64,000 bases of DNA from Scolanthus callimorphus (Eukaryota; Cnidaria; Anthozoa; Actiniaria; Edwardsiidae): assembly GCA_033964015.1 (NCBI GenBank), contig CM066914.1, positions 6,625,831 through 6,689,830 on the forward strand, written 5' to 3'. Made by a program: the position numbers and the translations under genes. Below, piece by piece: positions 44,226 to 57,600 of the stretch; within the stretch, counting starts at the first letter, position 1; each line of letters starts with the position of its first letter. The notes under the pieces were generated by a model that saw nothing but the letters and a program-made list of their open reading frames with translations, had not been told where the DNA came from and searched no databases.

Positions 44226-44815
44226 GATTTGTGACCTTTAGAATCAAACGCCGAGCTAGGAAGCTTTTTCCATATCCCTTGCATTTCCAAGTTCTGAATA
44301 ACTTCTCCCAAAGTACAATACAGTTTCCAGTGTTGGACTCCTGAGGTTCCTTTACATAGTTACGAGAAATTGGTGCTCAATCGGCGTGGTATCGGATCAA
44401 TTTTTAAATTCTCATAACCTTTTTTGCCTGAACGTGGCGAAAGGGTAAAAGACCTGTATGTTTACACGATTAGTCGGCGCAAAAAGGCAGCCAGGTTAGC
44501 CGGCCCAGCAGAATGGGCTTCCTGTGTTGAAAACTCGGCAAGTCTGTCGTACCGAAGGATATCCCGGGACACAAAGGGTAAAGAATGACTTTGAGAGATT
44601 GGCTAAAACAGTGCATTTGACTGTAATCATATAATGCGACTATTATTGCCGCTACCACAGTAAGGCGAATTTCTTATTTCTCTCTTATTGCGGCTTGAAA
44701 TCAAACTCGCCCTCAGGGTTATCTGGAAAACTATGGACGGATCTGATCGCGTCCTCGAACCGCTACGGTCATATAGTCTAACACGACCCCACAGTAACAA
44801 GAGAGTGCTAAAACG

Positions 44816-45029
44816 TTCTCGTACCCAGGGCTCCCCCGTCTCGTCATCTCGCGGGGGAGGTTCTGGTGAAAGTCATTGACGCATGCGCGATTTGATAGAG
44901 AGCCGTAGAGAGAACGCGCTTCATTCGCATGCTCGAACGTTTTAAATCAGCCAATCAGCGAAGGTCCTCAAAAGGAAGTCATCAGTGCCTCCCCTGCGAG
45001 TTGACGACCCGGGGAGCTCTGTACGAGAA
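44816..45029. mobile_element. MITE with TTCTCGTACCCAG termini, copy 1
   Basis: TTCTCGTACCCAGGGCTCCCC at the left faces GGGGAGCTCTGTACGAGAA at the right. The interior has GACGCATGCGCGA and CAGCCAATCAGCGAAGG. Confidence 0.8.
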
Positions 45030-45472
45030 CGCACGCTCGTGCGCGCGGTAAGCGAGGGATATTTGTCGAAACTAGAAACTGTTAAAATAGTGTGCGCTGC
45101 ATTCTGGTAGGTAAGGGATACGACATGGGCATTTCTGAATGAAGAAGAGAGCGCGCGCTTTTAGCGGAATCGCCCAGTCCGAACTAAAAACAGATTGCAA
45201 GTAACATTGCGTCAACTCAGGCTGCGTTCACACTTGAACACAAGCGCGGGTGGAAGCGCAAGAATAGGAAACTCGTACGTACTCACTCATACACTGTGTT
45301 CACTTGCGTCGTGTGAACCACTCATTTCCTAGGTTCACTTGCCTACGCTGGCTCCCTGTCATTGCACTTGCTTCAAAGTGTGAACCAGGTTTTAAGGCTC
45401 CGATGGCGATTTCAGCCCGGCCTGAGTTTCACGTCGGACGCGAGGGCTAACATGTTTGTTCGACTCATGGGA

Positions 45473-45600
45473 CAGGGGCGGATCCAGAGGAGATGAAGGG
45501 GTCACTTTTCACCCCCCCCTTTTTGAGAAAATTTATCATATATCCTGTATAAAAGGTCATCACATTGTCTCGTCCTGTAAAATTACTGGATCCGCGCCTG
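45473..45600. mobile_element. MITE with CAGGGGCGGATCCAG termini, copy 3
   Basis: CAGGGGCGGATCCAG at 45473 is matched by CTGGATCCGCGCCTG ending at 45600, one mismatch. The interior has a C-run and TTTTTGAGAAAA. Confidence 0.8.
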
Positions 45601-45672
45601 CTCGTACTCAGAGCACCCTGGCTCGTCACCTGCCTCACGCATGCGTCTCGATCCCAGATTATGACTGAAATC

Positions 45673-45881
45673 ATTCTCGTACCCAGTACGTCTGCTCGCA
45701 GGGGAGGCTCTGGGGATATCCATTTGAGGGCCATCGCTGATTGGTTGATTTTGAGCGTTGGAGCATGCACTGAAAGGTCTTTCTCTCAGCGGCTCTGTAT
45801 TAAATCTCGCGCATGCGTCAGTGGCTGTCACCAGAGCCTCCCCCGCGAGGTGACGAGCCGGGGAGCTCTGGGTTCGAGAAT
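45673..45881. mobile_element. MITE with TTCTCGTACCCAG termini, copy 2
   Basis: ATTCTCGTACCCAG at the left and CGGGGAGCTCTGGGTTCGAG at the right. Internal GCGCATGCGTCAGTGG and CGCTGATTGGTTGA match copy 1 in inverse orientation. Confidence 0.8.
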
Positions 45882-46302
45882 GGACTAAAATTCGTCATAT
45901 AGTCGGGGTCTCAATATTTTCTTGACTTGAAAATATCTCGCTACGACAACACCCGTGTCGACAATGAATTTTATTGCTCTGTAGAAATGAAAACAATTAT
46001 CTTACATCTTGAATTTTAAAAATCTTAAAAACATATTTACTAGCATTTATTGACCACTTTATTGTGGCGGCTTGTGTATAATATTTACCTACGCTACGCT
46101 TCTAGTCTCCCGCGCACCCGTTGCTTGTGTCGAGTGCGCATGGGACTATATTCATGTACGCTTTACGCTACATTTATAGTTTCTAGTTTTCTTCTACTGA
46201 AATGCTTTCCTAATACTTTATTGTACTGGTCTATTTGATGTGTTTCGTTTAGAGTTAGGAAATGTTTCAAAATAAAAACTCATCAACATCAGTATTGTTT
46301 TC

Positions 46303-46436
46303 GTTGTTGGATTGATTATCCAAAAGCGTTTGTAAATGTAATCCAACACAAAGGGTAATTTGGTTTGTTGTTGTTGGATTCATTATCCAAAAGGGTTTGT
46401 AAATGTAATCCAACACAGAGGTTCATTTGGTTTACC
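46303..46436. repeat. 67-bp tandem duplication
   Basis: Two copies starting GTTGTTGGATT at 46303 and 46370, each running to GTAAATGTAATCCAACACA, with few differences. Each copy is itself an inverted pair (TTGGATT / AATCCAA). Confidence 0.85.
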
Positions 46437-46842
46437 AACTTGCGAGTGTCCAACACGATCTCGAGATTGTAATTACGATTATCTTAATCGCCTTCAAATT
46501 TATGATTATCACAATTTCAATGAATAGTTATTTGACATGTATATCGAGCAAGCTCAAATAGAAGGAAAAAAAATCGAGCAAAAAAGAAATCGGCTAAAAA
46601 ACATTCCTGCAATGCCATAAATGGCGGAAAAAAAAAATTCCTGAAAAGCTGGGACACCCCCAAAAAATTCGAGTCGGTAAAATCCCCACATGTAGGGGTA
46701 TGGCGGGCGGTAAATATTGGAAGTCAGCGGGGAGGGGAGGGAGGGGGGGGGGGGGGGGGGGGGGGTAGTATTTGATCCTTCATATCTTGGGTTGTTGGCG
46801 CTGTTGCTCCTTTCTCCGAACTGAGCTCAAATGCTCCCAGTC
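46437..46842. other. Gene-free stretch between the convergent peptidase genes
   Basis: AT-rich, with a G homopolymer of about 25 near 46742-46767. I see no gene. Confidence 0.5.
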
Positions 46843-47075
46843 TGACCTGGATAGCTCAGCTGGTAGAGCATCGGATGTACAATTCCGGAGGTCGTGGGTT
46901 CGAATCGCTCTCGGGGTCAGATATTTTTTCTCTTTCTCCGCTTACTAGGGCTAACGCTCATAAGCACACATGGGACCATTTCATTAGCACGTTAGCTTTC
47001 ACACAAGGTTAATTCCTTATCTCCACTCTGTTGAACTTAGTGCTACGCGGCCACAGGCTTGCCTGAACATCTACA
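46843..47075 (+). mobile_element. tRNA-derived SINE, full-length copy
   Basis: A tRNA-like head begins TGACCTGGATAGCTCAGC. It has a canonical A box (TAGCTCAGCTGG, 46852-46863) and B box (GGTTCGAATC, 46897-46906), and its ends pair (TGACC / GGTCA). A ~150-base unrelated body follows to CTGAACATCTAC. The anticodon and T stems pair poorly, so it is not a functional tRNA. The second copy at 41716-41895 shows it is mobile. Confidence 0.85.
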
Positions 47076-47396
47076 TAAATGCAAAACGTTGACCTTTTCC
47101 TTTTGTGTGCCCGGCCTTGTACTATACAATCTGAATACTGTTGTTACATAAAGCATTTCCATGACCGACCGGAGGGCATTATTCAAATAGAGATATGTAA
47201 CATAGCTTCCTCTGCCGCACAGACATCTCTCGGATCTCCTGTGGTGAATGCATCCTTTGAGACTCGATCGTCAGTTTCTGAAACGATGTCTCATTGTTAT
47301 TTACACGACAAAATGTGAACATCACTGCCATTTGTTAAACAGGTTAAGGTGGCTCTACAGGGTGTAGCTTTACTGCTTATCTATTAAGCGCTCCTT

Positions 47397-48671
47397 CTAC
47401 ACTATCGGCTTAATTAGCCGCGTACCACACCTTAGCGCTTGAACTGCGACAGAAACTTGCCGTTTGATTTCAACTCCATTTCCCGTCTTTGCTGCTTGGT
47501 TAATAGCGGATTCGATATTCATAAATACGTATGGTATAAGTGTTCTCTTGTTGACATTCCATTCATTCTTCACATTGGGACTGTTAAATGCCTTTTCGAG
47601 ATTCGCCATTTGGTCGTTGAACATGCGCAAAACTAATGAGTCCTCTGACCCATTTAATTTCAGCTTCGCAGTTTCAAATTCCTCGGTGGCGTTTACAAAC
47701 TCCTCAGTTGCCTTTCTCAAATGATCTAGCGAAAGGCCGTATTTTTTAAAAACTGCATTTCTTTTATTTGCAGCGAAATCATAAGCAAACGCCGCGGACT
47801 GCCCGAATTTTTTTACAGCAAAAGGAAGAATTTTGGAATCTGTGAGTTGGAGTAATAATCTCCCCACAACTCGGTCATGGCTTTAAAGTGGCTAAACTGA
47901 GGATCGGCAAAGCGCTTGATCCAATCGAAGTTATCATACTGGGTGTGGTACACAGGATAAAGCTTGTACGAGTTTTTGAACCCATAAAAGAAACTAAAAT
48001 CAGCTGTGGTTAAACCTGTGATAATAAAGAAAGGGATATTATCTGTGCTGTATTGAAATATTGATAAATCAGAAGATTTGGATATCTCTTAGAAACTCCA
48101 AGACGCGTCAACATAGTGTCATACAATGTGGTATCCTTGTTTATCGGGTCCCTCACTTTCTTGGTGTTGTCCAGAATTAGGTCATACAGGATTGGGCTTG
48201 TCTGGACAAACAATACAAATTTACCACCAACTGCTACATCAGTGTTCAGATATGCCACAGCTCTCTGCTTCAAAAGGTTCTCATAATCTTCCACCCATTC
48301 TACCGATCCCACCAAACCAAATTCCTCCGCTCCCCAGCTACATAACTTTATAGTACGTCTAGGTTTCCATCCCTCTCCTATCAGCTGATGTAATATGCGA
48401 GAAATTTCCGCCAATGTTGAAGTACCGCTGGAGGGATCGGCGGCTCCGAAAGCCCACCCGTCTCTATGGTTACCGATAAGAATGTACCGATCTGGCTCAT
48501 GTGTGCCTTTGATGGTCGCGATGACGTTGCGGATTTTCTTGGTCTTCAGCGTGTTATGAACTGCTAGGCGCACTCGAAAGCCGGACGATGACGTGTTTGA
48601 TTGATTTGAAGGGACACCCAGGCGGTAGTCAACCTTGAGTGCACCCTTCCACTTTGGTGGGACCACGTCAC
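47397..48671 (-). CDS. - strand NAALADase-like exon 5: catalytic core through stop
   Basis: One uninterrupted exon covering what the + strand copy splits into exons 5 and 6. It runs from GDVVPPKWKGALKVDYRLG through TIKGTHEPDRYILIGNHRD and the zinc site to KRQVSVAVQALRCGTRLIKP, with the stop at 47397-47399. One-base losses near 48045 and 47868 shift the frame. Unlike the + copy it ends soon after the family's usual C-terminus. Confidence 0.92.
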
Positions 48672-51600
48672 CTGAAGATGAAAAAAGAAACATCGTTAAA
48701 GCAGGCGAAATGCACTTAAGTGTTTAGTCGTGACCAGTCGCCCAAGGCAAAGCGCCACTGTCACGTGATAGCGATTTTACTCCAGTGGGTGATAGTGGCT
48801 TTACTTGGTTTTTGATTGGCTGATGGGGAAACCATTCAGCAGCAACTTGTAATTTCTCTCGAATATGATTAGCAGCGCAGTTTTAAATTTGCTCTAAATC
48901 ACTGGAATTGCGTCCTCACCTCCCATCTTGCCCAAGAGCACCTTCGCGTCGCCGTACGATATCGTCTGCACGGGAATCTTTGTGACTTTAGCACTTTTCA
49001 CGGGCTCCCTGTGGATGCCATTGGTTGACGGAGCAAGGGGGGTTAGGGAATCGCCGGATTCTGGGAGGAGAGAGATCCTGTGTACGGCGTCAGGGGGGAG
49101 CCAGGGCGTGTTCGGGTACGTGTCGTTTGGGTCATGCCCCTCTGGGGCGTATTCAATGGGGTCGGGGTACAGAATTACCCCAATGCGCCGAATTCCTCCG
49201 CCATGGAGATCTAAATGGATGAAAAGACATTGATTTTACGGCAATGCAATCACTCGATGAAAAGGACCCACAGCGTGACGAATCCTTGCGTGACTATAGG
49301 GTTGCAGGCACGTCAGATCATGATGGGAGCGTTTTTAAAAGCCAATTTTGAGATATAAACAACGATTGACGTGATTCGGGGGGGGGGGGGGGGGGGGGTT
49401 TGACTAAATGGTGACTAAAACCCTTCTTTCTTATTGGAAAAAACATTCTCACCGCATAACAGAGGTATAAAAAAAATCTTGCACTTTCCCTAAACATATA
49501 TTGTTAGTAACCCTCGGGAATAGGCCTTATCACGCAATATTGATTAATGATATATAATAGTTATCAGAAAATGAAATCCAGTTTTCAATTCTACACATCC
49601 GTATTAGTAAAACTGGGCAAAGTTTCAAAAGAATTACTTAAAACTGGCTGAGATATGAATTTTCAAAACTTCGTATTCTGGCTTACTACATTCTTACAAA
49701 GAAATGTATGGGCAAATACGTCAAGTCGAGGCTGGACGGGCATCGATATGCCCATCCAGCCTCGTTTCGATGTATTTTCCCATACATTTCTTGTAAGAAA
49801 ATAAGCCAGAATACGAAGTTTTGAAAATTCATATCTCAGTCAGTAGTCAAGCAATCTTCACCACACTTTGCAATTTACTAATATTGAATACTGGATTTTA
49901 TTTTCAGATAACTATTATATATTATTAATCAATATTGCGTGATAACCGTCTTATAGCGTTATGCCGTTAGCCATTCACCAAAGGCATATCTTTCTTCTGA
50001 AACCTAACCCTTTATTTTTCCCTATACTATTCTTCTATTCATCGTACTACAACTTGCGTTATTATTTAAATGAAGCTTAGCTAGAAAATGTTTTATACTC
50101 GTTCACGGGTGAGTAGAGTATTAAAAGAGAGCAAAGAATAACGTAGAACGACAAGTTCACTCGGCCGTGTGCGGGAAAGTACACGAAGTGTATAATTGCC
50201 GTCTCGCAAGCTAATCATCACAATCCCTGGATCTCAAAAACATCCCACGTAATTTGACATCCACGATAAAAATGGCTGGCGAAAAGGAGGGACCCAGGAA
50301 CATCATTTGTTTCTTTATCTTTGGCGTTATTCAACTGATATACCAGCGAATCTGTTTCGTGGCAGCGCAAGATATTCTAACAGGATCATCATACCCAACT
50401 ACGGTACTAATATTTGTGATGACCCTTCCTGAACTCATAGCGAATTTATTCTTTCCGTGGTTCGTGTACCGGTACCTATAGCAATATCCGTAAGTGTGGC
50501 TGTTGTTGTAAATACTGGCTCATTTTTGGGGATTGCCCTGGTGGATTCTATCTCGGCACGACTTGGGTTTTGCGCATTAATTGGAATAACTTGTGCGTGG
50601 ATCAGCGATGCCATTTTCGCCCTTGCAGCAAGATTCCCAAGGGCTGATGAGCTTTGTGCTACAAAAAACGCTGGGACAACATTTGGCGCCATGGCGGCGG
50701 CGTTTATTTACTCAGGTCTGTATTTTCCAAACTTTCATTTACACAGGCAAACAAAAGCACAACTTTCTTTAATAATGGCGAAATAAAGCACGTGCGATGT
50801 TGGGAGACACGAGAACGGGCGAGTGATTTTAATACGTTTCGAGTGTCTCTTCCAATATCACTAAGTGCTCTAATTTTTCGATCACGTCGGGCTATAGAGG
50901 CCCCGAAATATTTGATCTTGTGCTCCACTTTAAGTTTTTATCCCATCCTCACACAATTTTGCAATTTGGCATGTGAATAGTACTCTTAAAACTAAACAAA
51001 ACTGTCTTTTTAATTATTTTCAATTAACGGTTTTTGGCGGGGGAAATGACGTCATCAAAACGGCAAACAAAATCAAATAGCTTACTCAATCGTTTTAAGG
51101 TGCTCATTTAAAAGCGCATGAAAAAGTAAGTTGAAAATCGAAAACATTTTTGACCTAGCTTTTGGCTGGGAGATATGAATTTTGCATATCAAGAAAGTGC
51201 TGTCGGTTTTATACAAATCCGCGCGGGCTGCCTTCGGTGTTCAAATATCGTCTCAGGCCCCTCGACCGGCAACAAAAACAAAATGGCGACGATGTTTCTC
51301 GAGTATCTGCAAGTTTTGATGAATTTCCCTGCTTTTTTTTTCTCGCTAAGATATGAGAACAAATACTTACAGACCTTCCAAATAAGGTAAGGGGGAATTT
51401 CCTAGTAAGGACGTTTTGCAACGCCGGCAATTCGACAGTTTTTTGGCGAAATTTTCTTGATATGAAATATCCAGCGTCATTTTTCCAATTTATAGTAACA
51501 GAATTCAAACCATGAAAAGTATAACTCTGACAACAGAATAGCTATGTCCAATTTTTTTTTCGGTTTTTGGCTAGTCTTTGCGAGATCTTTTAAATCAGCC

Positions 51601-54600
51601 CTAATAAATGACAGAGTAGGCAATTTCAATTTTTTTTTGCCGCTTTAACGACGTAATTTCCCGCCAAAAGCCGTTAATTCCAAAAATAAAAAGACGGTTT
51701 TGTTTAGTTTCGAGAGTACTAGTAACTACTTACATTGTGAAATTGGTGGCGATTGGATAAAAACTAACGAGTGAAATATTTCGGGGCCTCTACAGCCCGA
51801 CATGGATAAAGCCATAGAACGTTGTCTTCTAATGCTATAGAGCATAGATTTGGACCAATCAGAGCGCGCGTTATATCGTAGCTATGTTATTGGTAATAGA
51901 CCCTTCCACGGTTTCTTCCCCGGTTTCTTGGCGAAAATCCATCCTTAGTATTGAAAAGAGCAACTGAAAATTAGAAAAGGACACAGGCAGCCCGCGTAGA
52001 GTTGTATAAAAATAACAACACTTTGTCGTGATATACTTTGGACAAGAGAACATATTGAGATTGAAGAATTCTTGTGAAGATTCTGGGCTTTCATTTTCCC
52101 TTTGGATCTAGTCAGCTTGCATGCAGTTGCTGGGTGTTTTTATCGCGGAAAACTCTGTCTGCATGTTCGCTGATCGGGCGCCATCTTGGAATTTTGAGAC
52201 GCGCGATTAAGTTACAAGATGGCGCCCGATCAACGAAAGGACCTATTTTCCGCGATAAAAAACACCACGCAACCGCCTGCAAGCACGCTAATTTGGATCT
52301 GGATTATTACCACCATCTTGGCCACCTTATTGGGATTCCTGGCGAGCACTTTTTCTATGATGTCATGGTTTGTCTACATGAAGAAATAACTGAAATTTGG
52401 TTCAAATAATTAAGTTCCATTCGAGATGTGGGACCTGATATTCTAGCGTACAACTTTGCTTTACATCATGAATGGCTGTTTTGGTCATTTCTAATGCTGC
52501 TGTCACACATTCATAGCGCTAAAACAATATAGTGTTTTGATATGACGTCAAAGTGAAATAGGTTAATTTCCGTCACATTGCCTTCCTGCCTTGATTACCC
52601 ATGTTGTACCCTGCCCTGCAAGCAGTGTTTCCTCCTCGGCGAGCACGCCGTCGGCCTAAGAGAGGAGGATCGGAAACCACTGCTCGTAGGGTAACTTGTA
52701 ACTGAGAGAAATCATCTAACTTTCTTCGTTTTGCCGCCGCCCCTAGGTATGACCATCACCTTGTGCGTCCCTCCTAAATTGACCATTGCGGCCTCAACCT
52801 CATTCAGTGTCGTCTTCATTGCCGCTTATCTGCTACTCGACAGGAAAGACATGGACGTAGTCAAACCACAGGGTGACCGCGAAGAAATACCTTACAACCC
52901 ACTCAGCACCTCAGCACAAAGAAAACATGGACGTAGTCAAACCACAGGGTGACCGAGAAAAATACCTTACAACCCACTCAGCACCGAAGAAAACGAGAAC
53001 CAGGAGCTTCGATCCCGCAACGAAGAACCGCAATATCAAGGGGTTTGGGGTCGACTTCGACTCGTATGGCGCATACTACCATTGTTATTGTACATCTACT
53101 TGGGCTACAACTTTTATTTTCTCTTTCAGTTCTCAATAATCACTACCCTCGCATTCACCAACGCCCCTTTCTCTCCAGAGGACCACTTCAAATACTACCT
53201 TTTAGCGTGTTCTTTTTCGCGGTTCGTCAGCGGTGTACAGATCATCATAGTGGGCCGCCTTTGCCCAAGCCTTGTGAAATATGTGCGCGTGCATAGATTT
53301 TGGATTCTACTTCTACTTGATGGACTACACTGTTTGTTCTTTATATTCGCCTCTTGGTATCGCTTTGTTCCACATGTTGGTATTATAATTACCCTTTGCT
53401 GTACTCAAGGGTATATCAACGGGTGCATGGAAACTAATCTTATCCTCGCTATGGTCGATAGTTTTCCACACTCTGCTGTTAGCAAGTCTATCGGTCTAGG
53501 TCTGTTTGAATTAGCGTATAATGTTGGAGAAGTTGTTGCAAGTTTCGGGGGACAAAACTTGGAAACTAGTCTGAGGCAGCACTGTGAGTCAGAGTTACTA
53601 CTCGGAAGTATTGCTTGACAAGGTCGCGATTTAAGGGTGGTTGGAGTAAGCCTGTATGCTAGAAGTCAGTGAAACTTGAGGTAGCAAACTTGGAACTTTT
53701 GAGAGCAGGACGAGAGGAGTTAGACTGCGTGCAAGCGTTTCCGTCGGGTTTTAGGGTCAGAGAAAAGCCTGAAAGTACGAGATTTGGGAAGAGCTTAATT
53801 TCCCATGGTAGAAGAATGGGAAGTGTTCGGATTTCCCATGGCTATCTATGTGAATCCCGAACACTTCCCATGCGTGTGCCTTGGGAAATTCAAATTTTCC
53901 CATGGATGGGTTTCTGTAGAAATTTCCCGTGAGGGGGAAAAGACGAAGAGAAGGCAACCCCTCTCCTCTATCTATTTTTTGCTCGCGCGGCTAAAAATTG
54001 GCTCGCATGTTTCTCTGACCTCGTGAAACCGATAAGACCTGACGACGGAAACGCTTGTACGCAGGCTGGAGGGGCGGATAGCAGTGCAATTTAGTAGAGT
54101 GAATAGAGAGTTTGCCGTACGAACACCGTGGATATCCTTACAGTAAACATCGCTTGAATACAGGCTGCATTATACACTTAATGACTGCTCCAGAGGGAAC
54201 AGCGAGCTTTGTTTTCCCGAGAATCTCGATGTTTCCCGAGACGAAGTCGAGGGAAACATTGAGATTCGAGGGAAACAAAACTCGCTGTTTCCCGAGGGTG
54301 CAGTCATTAAGTGTTTTATTATATAGCAAAAGAAAATACGGTAAAATAGTCCGCCGAATTTCTCGCTCTAGCGATGTCGCCCGCGCGGGCAACAATTTTT
54401 TAATTGTAGCCCGCGCGGGCTACATTGAGTTTGTAGCCCGCCACGTGACAATGATAGAACCAATCAGAGCGCGCGCTTTGATCGAATGAACACGAGCTAT
54501 ATAATAATTATAATTAGCTTCGTTCACTAAATCGTCATTAGTGGATAAAATGTGAAAATGAGTAATCAGTAAGAAAACAAAATCAGAAAAATCAGTAAAA

Positions 54601-57600
54601 CTCTCCCTCTTCGCACTTTGGCGTCATCTGATAGTAGAGTTACACACAGCAGTTACGGCGGAGTTTACTCGCGCATTTCAAACAATCACGGTATACCATG
54701 GGCTGTCTGTGGCGAAGATTCATAAAACTTTTTCATGCCCAAGAGTTATGCAGCTTTCGTACGAACCTTCTCTGATTGAGAGCCGCCATTTTGCCTCCCT
54801 TCGCGCACATGAAGTGTCACGACCATTTCCTTGATTCCAACTACACCCCGTCCTCAGCCCCCAACTCACACACCCACACGGAACTCATATAAAGAAAAAC
54901 TGTCGTCGCTTTTATACGAATCCGGGCTTCCTGTGGTTTTTAAATCCCGTCTCTCAAGCAAAAAAAAAAAAACGGACAACGAGGGTTTTCAATGTGTACG
55001 TTTTTAGTTTATTTTCCTTTTTTTTCATTAAGAGGAAATACTTAAAGACCTGCCAATTATTTATTATTATTTATTATTCAGTTATTAATCAAGGGGCTTT
55101 ACTGATAAGGAAGTTTTGGAACGTCGGAACGTCGACAGTTTTTGGCGAAGTTTTCTTGATATGCTAACTACCCCCTCCTCTCTTCCAACGTTTTTCCCCT
55201 CCCCTCTACGCTAACCACCCCCTCTCTTCCCCCTTCACCCAGCCCCCTCTTCCAACCTCGCCCTCCCCCCCCCCCCCCCCCCCCCCCACACACACACACA
55301 TCAGCTGAGCTGTACGTACCATCGCGAAAAGGGTCCTGCAGATGATGATACGTCCTTTGACGGATACGTTCCATCGTTCGAGTTCCTGGAAATCTTCCTT
55401 GCTGCCCGTATTAGCATAAACCAGCTCTGCTTCTACCGTCCCATTAGGAGTGAACGCCAAATATGGAAGATAGGGGTACTTCTCTTTGCTGTCGGGGCCT
55501 TTCGTGATCTGAAAAGGAAATTCGAATTTATTTTGGCTTTTGTTGTTTCGAGAACTATCGACGACAAATATTTGCAGTTTGCACTTGAGATGTTCCGCAC
55601 ATGTTATTCTCGCAACGCGCTATCGGAAACAAGGTACGAAAACTAGAGCAGTTTTAGTATGACTGTGAAAAGTGCCGTGACGCGGCGCGTCACTGTCACG
55701 GCACGGAACCTGGCCTGCTGTAGATACGGAATGAAATCGCGTAGTCGCGGTCGCGGTCACGGTCGCGGTCACGGTCGCGGAGCGGCACAACTTTGTCGCG
55801 GCACTTTCACAATCGTACGAAATCTGTACTGCTCTATCAGAACCATTGCATTGCAAGTTGTCACACGTGCTTGTAGCCTCTCTTTTGGAGAAGCTCGTCT
55901 GTCCGGCATGAAGTGAAAATTTCGGCATTTCCCCCGTTGCGCGCGCGCCCTCTCTCTCTCTCTCTCTCTTCTCGTACTGAGTATTCGACATCGCAAACAA
56001 ATCACCCTTACCATATCCGTGCTAGCAGCGGGGAGCTTCATATTCAAGTAACATTCCATCGTTAAATCGCAGACGGCCCGTAATTAAGTAAGAATTATTT
56101 TAGCACACATGCTAAATCAGATCCAAGTTGCAATTTCAATAAATTGACTCACATTGATTTTTCCCACAATGCTGTACTCTTCTTGGTCTGTAGTGCTATT
56201 AATCACAGTGATCGTGTTAGGTTGGTCTTCCTGTGGATATGACAACAGGACGTCGTACTCCGGCACCTCAACCTCGAACCCATACTCCCTCCACTTGCGG
56301 ATAAATGTGTCCGTGATATTTCTACTGACCTGGGAACCAGTCACGTGTGGGCGACTTGTGAATTCTCTGATAAGACAATGGAGAGGAGAACAGCAAAACG
56401 TATATTCTAAGAATTTCTCTCTTTGCATTTTCACTCCCTCGTTTTGTTTCCGGGCATGAGATGCAATTTGCGAGTCACAGTGATTTTCATAATACTGTAG
56501 AATCTCACTTGAAGCGCAAACATCAAAATGGCTTCCATCAATCAAATTTCCTTCATGAACTACTGTTGTAGAAGTACACGAAATTTGGGGTAGCCATTTT
56601 GAGTTTGACTGGCAGAAGCGCAACGCGCTGCTTGTCGATTGGCGCTCGGCTGTCAATCGTGCCGCCAGTTGCGTATCCAGTTGCGTACTTTGGGTGCGGA
56701 CGGAGCCCTCTTTGCAATACAAAAACGGTTTAGAACGGCTAAATGTAGACTTGGTTTCTATGAACCCTATTGACAAATTTGGCTCTTCAACCAGAAACGC
56801 AACCCCTTTCCAAAAACCCGAGTGCGTAATTGGCCTGAAGGTCGACCGCCACCGTCAGATCACGTTGCATGGATTTTTTTTGTGTACATGGATAGCTGAA
56901 CACTTTCAAAAAGGTTTACAAGATCTCCTTTAATTTGCTGATAAAGCTTTTGTTTATAAGTTGATAAGATTAAAGAACTTAGCAAACGCGATAAAGCACA
57001 CTTGACGGAATTATGCCCCTAAAACCCTTGAAAAGATACATTTTGCAATGTGTTTTGTTGATAAGGTATTGTGAAAGTTAGCTTCCTCTTTCTGAGTATA
57101 GGCATTTCACAATAACACAGAATTGAACAAGAAAGATCATAACTGCCTCTCGAGGATCTCGAGGACACGCGGAACAGGATTACACTATACAACTTCAGCT
57201 TAGTATGTCAAAAGTTCAAACATTGCGTAAAAATGGTTTTTCTTTACATGAAAGTCTGAGTGGAATCTTCTAAAAAAATGCTTGTTTTCATAAGTAATTT
57301 TAGGTAAATAGCGATAACTTTTTGGCGCCAGTGAACGGCTCTGTCAAACTGTTTGAAAATCATCGATGGACATCATCACTACCAGTCATAGGCCTTTTTT
57401 GAGATACACCGGAAGTCGTGGGTCGCAATGCATTGTGGTCTAGCTTCGGTACAAACAATTCACCAAACAATGGACAGATTTTCCCAGTGGAATTCATTTT
57501 TGAGCTCCACTGGGAAAAAGTGTCCATTGTTTGGTGATATGTTTGTACCGAAGCTAGACCACAATGCATTACGATCCGCGACTTCCGGTGTATCTCAAAA

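Noticed and set aside
46846..46920. Functional tRNA gene
   Set aside because: The A and B boxes are good, but the anticodon loop has eight bases and the T stem mispairs. A reversed truncated copy at 41716-41895 shares the downstream body, so it is a SINE head.
48037..48060. An intron inside the last exon of the - strand peptidase before GLTTADF
   Set aside because: There is a CAG acceptor-like word but no GT donor upstream. Restoring one base near 48045 gives the continuous family sequence DNIPFFIITGLTTADF.
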